Assembly (NCBI GenBank): GCA_030054115.1 | Contig: JASGCL010000010.1 | Span: 5,668-44,970 of the forward strand | Source of the DNA: Hydrotalea sp. | Lineage (GTDB): Bacteria > Pseudomonadota > Alphaproteobacteria > JASGCL01 | Length of the DNA stretch: 39,303 nucleotides | Reading direction: 5' to 3' | Shown: positions 28,192 to 35,693 of the stretch, in pieces | How positions within the stretch are numbered: the first letter of the stretch is position 1 | Layout: each line of letters begins with the position of its first letter | Notes under the pieces: generated by a model | What the model saw: only the letters and a program-made list of their open reading frames with translations | Told to the model about the DNA's origin: nothing | Database searches by the model: none | Program-made: the position numbers and the translations under genes

Positions 28192-28953
28192 TTAATAATC
28201 AATTTTGATACGGGTGAGGTTGTTGGTCTTCACCGCCGCCACCAGCGCAAGATGACAAAACAGCGACGCCGCGGCCGAGCGCGGAATAAAAAACAAGGCC
28301 TCATCGCCCTGGTAAAAAATATAAAGCGGTTTGTTTAAAATCGACAGGCAATAAAAATTATCGCCTGATTTGTTGTCTTTCGGTAAGGGAATGAAGCTCG
28401 ACAGAAAATCATTTAATTTTTTTTGCCCGCTGACCCGCACCAATTGCCAACCCGCCCCGCTAGGTTGGATGAAGGGCGATGGCGATTTGTTATCGCGCGG
28501 GCTGGGCTTGTGCTGTTCGTTGTAAACCATCGCCGATGATTCGCTACAGCGCATTACCAACAGGCCTGATTTTTTCACCGCCAGCGATGATTGATAATAA
28601 ATATCCTGCCTGATGGGCGATAAGTTTTTTGCCGCGCCAAGTTTGCCCAGCAGGTTTATTAAAAATTTTTCAGGGTGCGCCTCACCGACCGGCGCGACCA
28701 ATGTTTGCAAGGCATGATGCGCCAAGGGCGCAACACCGGTCAGCAAAAGCCCGTGGTTGATGATAAACCCATCGGGGCGGCTTTTATCCACATAACTTTC
28801 GGTTAGGGCATTATCGATACGGCCGCGGTCGGGGCTATCGGCACCGGCCAGGCCGGTGAGGCCGGGAAAATCCGGATGCCAATAATCGCCGACCGGTAAT
28901 AATATAAGTGGCGAGGTGCTGGGCACGGCGGAAGCGGATGGGTTTTTTTTCAT
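28192..28953 (-). CDS. soxG: Sarcosine oxidase gamma-like subunit (divergent)
   Basis: 253 residues from the ATG at 28953. That start is preferred because AAGGA sits about ten bases upstream and the SoxA-like stop is only seven bases away; the longer frame from 29004 would overlap it. The protein follows the SoxA-like gene directly, as SoxG does, and shows the family-like opening (LPVGDYWHPDFPGLTGLAGAD) and a C-terminal LYIFYQGDEALFFIPRSAA block. Similarity is weak, and two Lys/Asp/Ser-rich stretches (about residues 148-160 and 195-205) look inserted. In sarcosine oxidase the gamma subunit packs against the folate-binding part of alpha. The call rests mainly on position. Confidence 0.6.
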   Translation of the reverse strand: MKKNPSASAVPSTSPLILLPVGDYWHPDFPGLTGLAGADSPDRGRIDNALTESYVDKSRPDGFIINHGLLLTGVAPLAHHALQTLVAPVGEAHPEKFLINLLGKLGAAKNLSPIRQDIYYQSSLAVKKSGLLVMRCSESSAMVYNEQHKPSPRDNKSPSPFIQPSGAGWQLVRVSGQKKLNDFLSSFIPLPKDNKSGDNFYCLSILNKPLYIFYQGDEALFFIPRSAAASLFCHLALVAAVKTNNLTRIKIDY

Positions 28954-28960
28954 GGCGATG

Positions 28961-31900
28961 TTATTCCTTTGCTTCGGGTAAGCCAAGTTGGTGGTAGGGC
29001 ACAATTATTGCCCGTTGGTAATTTTTAAACAATGGGTCGGCAATCATGACCTCCTGGCCGAATGGATCTTTCCATTTACCAGACAATGGGTCAAGTGCCG
29101 AGCGGACAAAACCAAGGGCGATGTATTTTTTTCTTATCGGGCAATAGGTCGCGCTGGTGATACGGCCGATGCCATGCCCCTGCGCCAGCGGTTCTTTATC
29201 AATTTCCTGCACGATACTGCCGGCGCGGATAATCGCCTGCTGGCCGGCACTGACCAGCGGGTTAAAGTTACTATTAAGGTTGGTGCCGGGCGCACCCGTG
29301 GCGGCGATAAAACCGCAGAGCCGTTCGCGATTTTTTTGGCCGAGGAAATCTTTTGATGCCTCGTCGCGGCCGGAAAACTTCCCATCACGCATGGCATCGT
29401 TAAGCCGACTATCGTAAAGACTATGGCCGCCGTCGATTTCGCCGACCGTGCCATGGGCGCCATCGCCCTTTAACATACGCCAATAATCCAGTGCTATCCG
29501 CCCCAGCCCAAATGGCCGATACCCCATGGCGTCAATGATGTCGCCAAGCGCGATGGTTGTGGCCGGTTGCCCCGCCGATTTTTTACCCGATAATTTTTTA
29601 GCGGCTGGCATTTCTTCATCATTTTGCGGGGCGAGCGCGCCATGCCATAATTGTTGGTATAGCGCCACCGCCTGGTCGGCTTGGCAGGTTATTTCAACGT
29701 CGGCCACCATGCCGCCGATGTAATAGGCGGGGAGGAAACGCCGCCGGCTTAGCAAAAACGAAAAGCCGCGCCACTCAACCTGTTGCGCTTGGTTGAGCGG
29801 TAAGTTCTTTATCAGCAATTGCCTTGCCACCTGGTCTAAATTTTCTTTTTCGTCCTTGGTGAAGGATTTTTTTACAGCGGCGTTTTTGCCCAATATTTTT
29901 TCGATGGTTTTTTCGATTAACTGCCCGTTATAAAATTGGCTGAGGAGCAGGGCAACGCCGCGCCCAACCAAGCGCAGGGTCGCCGATTGCTCGCTGTCGT
30001 CGATGATGCCCAAGGCGAATCTATTAACCCGCGCCAGGTGCGTGATGAATTGCGCCACCTGATGATTATTGGTGGGCTGGTTCATGGCGGGCAAGCGCAA
30101 CGGCAGGGATAGGATAACCATATCCGCCGCACGCACCATATAGCGGCCGCGCGCTAGAATTAAACCATCGCGCGGGTTGAGCAGGGTAACACCGCCCGCC
30201 GCACCAACCTTGCTGTTGCTGATTTTGGTCGCCGATAAAAATTGTAAGAAATCAATCGCCCGCTTGCCTATAATTTTTATCGTCGTCACCGCCGAGCCAT
30301 CGGCAAAACCGATGCCATTTAGGATATTTTGTTTTTCTTCGAGCGACTCCTCCTCGGCTTCATCCCCCGCGTGGTATGGATAATAATTGGCAATTTTTTT
30401 ACCATCCTCGACCGTGGTTTGCGCCCCATGGTCGTTGCTCAGGTTATTTTCGGGGTGCATGATGACATTAAAAAACTTTGGCCGATGGGTCAGGGGATAG
30501 AGCGGCATTTCCTCCTTAACCGCTACTTGGTTAAAAAATTGCCGACCATCAAGCGGCAGGTGCGCCAGCGCACCCAAGGCGGTGGGGTGGGCCATGCCGT
30601 GCAATTCACCAAAGATATTATTTTGCTGGATGATATTTTGCATTGTCGTCGCGGCGTCGGTTACTTTGTTGCCGTAAAGATACGCCAGGGCAAGCGACAA
30701 CCCACCCTGACCACGGTCAAAACCAAAACCCAATTTGCTGTAATGTTTGATGGCAAATGGCGTGTGGTAACCGGCGGCGAACGAGCCATGGATATGTTCT
30801 AACTTCACGTCATATTGGTGGTCGATGAAGCTGTTGCGCCCCAAATGCTGGGTGTCGGGCAAAAACCGATGGGGCATGATGGTCAGGCCATGGTGATATG
30901 CAACCATGTTACCTTCGCCAGTTGATTTTTTGCCCCCTGACTTGCTCAAAGATTTACCCACAGACTTGCCCTCTAATAAATTGGCAATTTCGCTGGCGAC
31001 ATCATTTGCCATTTTATGCGCCATGTTATTATTGCTATCGGTTTGGTGGCCGCTGTGGCCCACGAAGCATCCGCCGGCCGCGCCAACCAAAAAAACTTGC
31101 GACGGCCAATGTTTGGGCAGGTAAGCCTGCAATGGTTCGACCCAGGTGAGGAAATCCCCCTCCCGCTTGTCCTTGGGTAGCAATTGCGTGAACAGCGACA
31201 GCCGTGGTTGAAACCCGCCGCTTACAAGTAGGCAATCGCTGTTAAAAATCTTTTCGGTCTCCGCCGACAGGGCTTCATCGGTTTGGTCGGGGCGCGCCAG
31301 GACAATTTTGCTGGCCTGCGGCGCGACATATAATTCGGCCGGTTGTTTTTGTTTTTTGCTGGTGGCGTTTTTGGCCAAGTTTTTGGTTGTTGATAATTGT
31401 TCCCCGGCTGTTGGTTCGGGTGATAATTTTTCTGGCGTGGCGGTTTCATCTTCATCCAGCTGTTGCACCGCCAATAGCGACGCCACGGTCGGGTTGTCGG
31501 TGCGCACCACGCGGCCCAGCATTTTTATCGCCTTGCCGATACTGCGTGGGAAAATGGTTGGTGCCGATTGGCTGTAAAGGGCGCGGGCGCGCTTCGGGTA
31601 GTAAAATTCAAAAACCTCGGCCCCCGCCGCCTGGGCCATGGCACGCAACGCCGGGTTAATGTTTTTTCTGATATCGATAACCGCCGAGACACTAACCCCC
31701 GCCGAATGGAGGTAATCCAGATGGTGATAAACACTATCATTGTTGGTGATGATAACCGCGTGATGGCCGGGTTTGACGCCATAGATTTTTAATAATTTGA
31801 CGGCATTGCCAAAACCCATGATGCCCGGCAGGTCGTTGTTGTCAAACGGCAATAATTGTTCGCTTTTGCCGGTGGCCAAAATTACCGCACGGCAATGAAA

Positions 31901-33031
31901 AACATGATGCTGTTCGCGCCATATAACCTCGCCCGCCGCGTGGTTGTCGCGCTGGGTATGGTGGCTGTTGGCGGTGATTTCGATAATATCTTCGCGCATG
32001 GCCGCTTGGGCATTTTTTGTTTTGTCGGCGGATGCCGGACCTTTGAGTTTCTTGCTGGTCACCGCGGTGGTGGAAAAAAACCATGAAATGCGCGGGTCCA
32101 GCCGCAACCGCGCGCTTGCCTTGCCGATGGCATCGCTCATCTTGGCCATGGTGACATCGTCGGTTTCGTTGCTTATCAGCGCAATGCTGACCGATGACTT
32201 GCCAAGTTTAGCCATCAACGATTGCAGGGCCAGCGCACCATCGACCCCGCCGCCAACCACCACCACATCATATTGGTGAAATTGGTTGTCGTAAAATACT
32301 TGGGTGGCGGTATCGCGCCCCATATATTGGAATGCCGGGTTGACCAATGGTGCCGGCGCGTAGCCCATCATCTGGCGTAAAAAATCAGTCCAAAAACCGC
32401 CGCTGGTGGTGGCAAAATTTTTGCCGGTGAAGCCGTTCATCAACCCCAGGGCGCGGTGGGTGTCGTCGCGCAATTGGTTTATATCGTCGCGGGAAACGTC
32501 GCTGGTGCCAACCGCCCGCGCCAAACGATTGCCCAAATTTTTTGACAATCGCGCCGGCTGGCTGATGGGTTTGGGCATGGCCGAGACGACCTCGCGCGTT
32601 TTATTAAAAAATTGGATGGAGGAAAATTTGTCCGGGTGGCGCGTGCGATAGAACCTTGCCCCTGGGATAAGCGGCAGGGTGCCGACCGCCATGGCCGGTT
32701 CAAACCCATGGCGGTGATTATTGCCGGTTTTATCGCCGATGGCAACGAAGCCGTTGCTTTCATAAAATTTATCGGCCAGCATGCCGCGCGGCCGATGGTA
32801 AAGCAGTGAGCCCGCCAAAAATTTTTGCTGGTTGGCGAGCAATGCCGCCGCCACGTTATCACCATGAAACCCCAAGTATTTTTTGCCATCAAGAAAAAAC
32901 GCCACCGGCCGGCGTGTATCAACCGCGACACCAAATGGCCGACCGGCGCCAAGTTGTTGTGGCGCAACGCGCAAGGAATCGTCGGCGACCACCGCAGTTG
33001 GCGTTTGGGGTTTGTCTTTTTTTATTTTCAT
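28961..33031 (-). CDS. soxA: Sarcosine oxidase alpha-like subunit, unusually large
   Basis: 1356 residues against about 970-1010 for usual SoxA. Recognisable parts in order: Fer2_4-type N-terminal domain (FHGDNVAAALLANQ, YHRPRG near 78-83), Rossmann domain with intact VVVVGGGVDGALAL (256-269), the ATGKSEQLLPFDNNDLPG block (about 400-420), LLVSGGFQPRLSL, then IKHYSKLGFGFDRGQGG, and an aminomethyltransferase (GCV_T)-like C-terminal domain that ends in GRITSATYCP. In SoxA these bind NAD and tetrahydrofolate and demethylate sarcosine. Several Ser/Lys/Thr-rich low-complexity inserts (about 515-570 and 685-710) account for part of the extra length. The gene starts two bases after the SoxB-like stop. 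The substrate could differ from sarcosine. Confidence 0.8.
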   Translation of the reverse strand: MKIKKDKPQTPTAVVADDSLRVAPQQLGAGRPFGVAVDTRRPVAFFLDGKKYLGFHGDNVAAALLANQQKFLAGSLLYHRPRGMLADKFYESNGFVAIGDKTGNNHRHGFEPAMAVGTLPLIPGARFYRTRHPDKFSSIQFFNKTREVVSAMPKPISQPARLSKNLGNRLARAVGTSDVSRDDINQLRDDTHRALGLMNGFTGKNFATTSGGFWTDFLRQMMGYAPAPLVNPAFQYMGRDTATQVFYDNQFHQYDVVVVGGGVDGALALQSLMAKLGKSSVSIALISNETDDVTMAKMSDAIGKASARLRLDPRISWFFSTTAVTSKKLKGPASADKTKNAQAAMREDIIEITANSHHTQRDNHAAGEVIWREQHHVFHCRAVILATGKSEQLLPFDNNDLPGIMGFGNAVKLLKIYGVKPGHHAVIITNNDSVYHHLDYLHSAGVSVSAVIDIRKNINPALRAMAQAAGAEVFEFYYPKRARALYSQSAPTIFPRSIGKAIKMLGRVVRTDNPTVASLLAVQQLDEDETATPEKLSPEPTAGEQLSTTKNLAKNATSKKQKQPAELYVAPQASKIVLARPDQTDEALSAETEKIFNSDCLLVSGGFQPRLSLFTQLLPKDKREGDFLTWVEPLQAYLPKHWPSQVFLVGAAGGCFVGHSGHQTDSNNNMAHKMANDVASEIANLLEGKSVGKSLSKSGGKKSTGEGNMVAYHHGLTIMPHRFLPDTQHLGRNSFIDHQYDVKLEHIHGSFAAGYHTPFAIKHYSKLGFGFDRGQGGLSLALAYLYGNKVTDAATTMQNIIQQNNIFGELHGMAHPTALGALAHLPLDGRQFFNQVAVKEEMPLYPLTHRPKFFNVIMHPENNLSNDHGAQTTVEDGKKIANYYPYHAGDEAEEESLEEKQNILNGIGFADGSAVTTIKIIGKRAIDFLQFLSATKISNSKVGAAGGVTLLNPRDGLILARGRYMVRAADMVILSLPLRLPAMNQPTNNHQVAQFITHLARVNRFALGIIDDSEQSATLRLVGRGVALLLSQFYNGQLIEKTIEKILGKNAAVKKSFTKDEKENLDQVARQLLIKNLPLNQAQQVEWRGFSFLLSRRRFLPAYYIGGMVADVEITCQADQAVALYQQLWHGALAPQNDEEMPAAKKLSGKKSAGQPATTIALGDIIDAMGYRPFGLGRIALDYWRMLKGDGAHGTVGEIDGGHSLYDSRLNDAMRDGKFSGRDEASKDFLGQKNRERLCGFIAATGAPGTNLNSNFNPLVSAGQQAIIRAGSIVQEIDKEPLAQGHGIGRITSATYCPIRKKYIALGFVRSALDPLSGKWKDPFGQEVMIADPLFKNYQRAIIVPYHQLGLPEAKE

Positions 33032-33033
33032 CG

Positions 33034-34434
33034 TTATATCGCCCTTTCATAAAGGAATTGCCCCTTGGTAAAACGTTGGAAACCATAATCGGCGGCCGAT
33101 GGGTGGGGTGTGCCGGTTGCCACCAAATGCGCCATCGCCACGCCGGCGGCGGGGGCCAGGGCGTAACCATCGCCATTGATGCCGGTCACCATGTAAAGAT
33201 CATTTTTATCAAACAGCCGGTCGATAATCGGCGAGCCGTCGAACGATGCCAAATATGTTTGGTGCCAGCGGGTTAATAATTTTACCCGCAACAACGCCGG
33301 CATTAATTGCACCGCCGCCCGTGCCAACACCGTGGCGCGGTGCGAGATATTATCAACATTGTCCATCTGGTCCAGGTGCGCAAAAAACGCGTCGCTGGTG
33401 GTGGCATCGAATTCCATATTGGTTAGGTTGTTTGGCAGGGGGTGGCGGGCGAAGGCGCGGAACCAGACATTGCCCAATTCCCCCTGGCCGATGCTGACCT
33501 GGGCCACGGCGTCATCTTGGCCGGCAATGCCGCCGAACGTGGTGGGAAATTGAATTATTTTATCCATCATCGGCGACAGGCTTTCTGATAACAATTCGAC
33601 CTCGGTCGCGGCCACCCATGGCCAGGCACCGGCCGCCATGTTTTTGCCAAACATTGCGGTCATTTCGCGGGCGAAGAATTTTTTTAATTCCGGACTATGG
33701 TCGGGGCTGTTGGTCAGGAGTCTGGCCCCGCCGTCGGCCATCGCCAAGATTATTTTTTGGCCGTGAATGCTGTGGGTGGTGCCGTTGCGGGTAATTTTAA
33801 CCCCGCTGGTGCCGCGACCATTTTTGCTGAAGATAATTTCCTTGATGCTGGCATGTTGGACAATTTTGACGCGCCGCGCCGATAAGGTTCGCCAAAAGCC
33901 GTAGAAAGCCGCCATCGGGTTAAAAAAACCGGCGCGCCCCTGGGCCAGGCCGGCCAGCACCGTTTGGCTGGCTTGGTCAGAAAAATCGACCAACGGTAAA
34001 ATGCGGCGCAATTCGGCCAATTCCAAATAATCGGCGTCGACGCCATGCAGGCGCATGGTGTTGCCGCGATAACGCGCGTTTTTTATCATTTTGTCGTTTG
34101 TTAATAATTCTATCGCACCGATTTGCGACAACATGACATTGTAACCAATATCGCGGTGCAGGTCTTCCCACAATTTTAAATTCATTTCAAAAAATGGCGT
34201 GTTGGCCCCGGTTTGATAATTGGCACGCACCATTGCCCATTGGCGGTTGTCGATGGTCGCGCCCAGCGTTGTCGGGCTGAGGATTAAAATATCCTCGCCA
34301 TCGTGGTTTTGCGACAAATAATGGGCGATAGACAATGCCATGGTATCGCCGCCGATAATAATCACCGCGTGATTTTTTTTTACCACTTCCTCAATGGTGT
34401 CATTTATAACATAGGGGCGGGGGGAAGACTGCAT
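33034..34434 (-). CDS. soxB: Sarcosine oxidase beta-like subunit lacking flavin motifs
   Basis: 466 residues. It is a D-amino-acid-oxidase-fold protein, recognised by the overall SoxB pattern: an opening VIIIGGDTMALSIAHYL (24-40), MVRANYQ (68-74), SPIIDRLF-like and GYALAPAAGVAMAHL blocks, and an RFTKGQFLYE end. The FAD loop normally reads GxGxxG; here it is G28-G-D30-T-M-A33, so two of three glycines are gone. The acidic residue at the end of the second strand is replaced (ILSPT). The segment that in SoxB carries the covalent-FMN histidine (RHDAV-like) reads NPMAA here (172-176). It is the first sox gene, directly followed by the SoxA-like gene with no soxD between. It may be a flavin-free or rewired subunit. 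Confidence 0.75.
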   Translation of the reverse strand: MQSSPRPYVINDTIEEVVKKNHAVIIIGGDTMALSIAHYLSQNHDGEDILILSPTTLGATIDNRQWAMVRANYQTGANTPFFEMNLKLWEDLHRDIGYNVMLSQIGAIELLTNDKMIKNARYRGNTMRLHGVDADYLELAELRRILPLVDFSDQASQTVLAGLAQGRAGFFNPMAAFYGFWRTLSARRVKIVQHASIKEIIFSKNGRGTSGVKITRNGTTHSIHGQKIILAMADGGARLLTNSPDHSPELKKFFAREMTAMFGKNMAAGAWPWVAATEVELLSESLSPMMDKIIQFPTTFGGIAGQDDAVAQVSIGQGELGNVWFRAFARHPLPNNLTNMEFDATTSDAFFAHLDQMDNVDNISHRATVLARAAVQLMPALLRVKLLTRWHQTYLASFDGSPIIDRLFDKNDLYMVTGINGDGYALAPAAGVAMAHLVATGTPHPSAADYGFQRFTKGQFLYERAI

Positions 34435-34485
34435 GGCTCCATAATATTTTTTATACTATTTTTTTATAGACATAGAAATAAATTT

Positions 34486-35328
34486 CTACAAAAATTCTAT
34501 AACAGGCTTTGCGCCGATTTCATAGTCCAACCTTAATAATGATAAATAGGGGATTTTGCGCGCCATGGCTTTATTTAAGGCATCAGTCAATAGTTGGTTT
34601 TCGGCCGTGTGATAAAAAAACGCCATGATGGCGCGAAGCACCCCGTCATGCGCCACGATGACGATGTTTTTTTCACGGCATGTGGCCAGCAATTTTTCCA
34701 GCGTGGTTGTCGCCCGTTGGTAAAGCATGATAAAACTTTCGCTAGTATTTTCGTTATCGGGAGATTTATCGGGGTATTTATCGGGACATTTATTGGGGTA
34801 TTTATCGGGGGATTTATTGGCGGGGGGCGCGCGGTTGATAAAATCTTGCCAAAATATGTCATAGGCGACTTTATCCCGCGCCTCAACCTCGGCATAGGTC
34901 ATGCCGTGCCACGCGCCAAAATGTTGTTCGCGAAAACCCTTGTCGGTGTTAAGTTGCGGCGTTGCGGCAAATGCTGGGTTCTGCCGACGCAGGTCGGCCA
35001 GCAAATGGTCAAATGTTTGGCGCACGCGAAGCAGGTCGGAGCCGGCAAAATAAATATCATCGCAAATATTATCGAGTTGTTGTGCGGTGGCGTTGATAAT
35101 GGCACGCGCCACCATGGCGTAACGTTCGTGGTTGCGCGCCGCGGTAATGGGGTAATCCAATTGTCCCAAAATCACACCGCCGATGGGTTGGCCGGCCGAA
35201 CCATGTTGCGCGGGAAAAACCACCTGGTCATGGCGCAGGAGGAAAATTTTTTTGCCCTGGCCATGCCCGCCATGACCCCTGTGCTCATTGACTGGCGCGT
35301 TTGTAACGTTACTCTTAACCTTGTTCAT
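34486..35328 (-). CDS. Histidine phosphatase family protein (phosphoglycerate mutase-like)
   Basis: 280 residues. The phosphohistidine motif is LLRHDQ (31-36, His33), where most family members have RHG. SDLLRVRQTF (97-106), FREQHFGAWHG (132-142, Glu134) and the second catalytic histidine in VAHDGVLRAI (226-234, His227) complete the active site. Broad-specificity phosphatases and the alpha-ribazole phosphatase CobC share this fold; CobC is conceivable because cobN is in the window, but nothing proves it. Residues about 170-193 are a repeat of P-[DN]-K tetrapeptides encoded by a 12-base tandem repeat. It lies 51 bases upstream of the SoxB-like gene on the same strand and may head that operon. 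Confidence 0.85.
   Translation of the reverse strand: MNKVKSNVTNAPVNEHRGHGGHGQGKKIFLLRHDQVVFPAQHGSAGQPIGGVILGQLDYPITAARNHERYAMVARAIINATAQQLDNICDDIYFAGSDLLRVRQTFDHLLADLRRQNPAFAATPQLNTDKGFREQHFGAWHGMTYAEVEARDKVAYDIFWQDFINRAPPANKSPDKYPNKCPDKYPDKSPDNENTSESFIMLYQRATTTLEKLLATCREKNIVIVAHDGVLRAIMAFFYHTAENQLLTDALNKAMARKIPYLSLLRLDYEIGAKPVIEFL
34754..34825. repeat. Six-unit 12-base minisatellite inside the phosphatase gene
   Basis: Six consecutive 12-base units (34754-34765, 34766-34777, 34778-34789, 34790-34801, 34802-34813, 34814-34825) follow the pattern TTATCGGGGNAT, with the last unit more diverged. In the coding strand they encode four-residue repeats of Pro-Asp/Asn-Lys plus Tyr, Ser or Cys. The 12-base unit keeps the frame, so copy number can change without breaking the gene. 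Confidence 0.95.
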
Positions 35329-35490
35329 TATTTTGTCCGCAACAGGTTTTGGTTCATAATCGGGGCGTTATCGGTGTTGGTGGGGGGGCGCAATATCATC
35401 GTCCATTCGCCACTATTGCGGTATTACATGTTTTAAGCTATGGATGTCAAACCCCCGATAAACGATAATTAAACATTTTCCTAATGTTAT

Positions 35491-35564
35491 GGTGCGATGG
35501 CGGAGTGGTTACGCAGAGGTCTGCAAAACCTCGTACGCCGGTTCAATTCCGGCTCGCACCTCCA
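35491..35564 (+). tRNA. tRNA-Cys, anticodon GCA
   Basis: The acceptor stem GGTGCGA (35491-35497) pairs with TCGCACC (35554-35560), followed by T and an encoded CCA. The anticodon stem GAGGT/ACCTC holds the loop CTGCAAA with anticodon GCA. The T arm is GCCGG-TTCAATT-CCGGC. It is the only tRNA on this side of the window, and an AT-rich accessory gene follows it. No copy of its 3' end was found at the far edge of that gene. Confidence 0.96.
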
Positions 35565-35620
35565 ACATATGCGCGATGAACGCGCGAAACTGCCGTAGTT
35601 GAGTAGGAATGTATTTTTTT

Positions 35621-35661
35621 GGATTGCAAGCAGTAATTTTTAGCTTGATGAATTACAATCC
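35621..35661 (+). other. Bulged stem-loop in the leader of the AIPR gene
   Basis: GGATTG (35621-35626) pairs with CAATCC (35656-35661), and TAATT pairs with AATTA just inside, leaving a seven-base bulge on the left and a loop of about 13 bases. It lies 32 bases before the ATG at 35694. It could act as an mRNA control structure or a protein-binding site. Confidence 0.35.
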
Positions 35662-35693
35662 TTAATTTATTATTCCACTTGAGGTATAATAAA

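Noticed and set aside
34754-34825. CRISPR array
   Set aside because: Units are 12 bases, directly adjacent and in frame inside a gene; there are no spacers.
35685-35690. Perfect TATAAT just ahead of the AIPR gene
   Set aside because: It lies four bases before the ATG and inside the ribosome-binding-site spacer, so a transcript starting there would lose the start; no TTGACA lies at the right distance.
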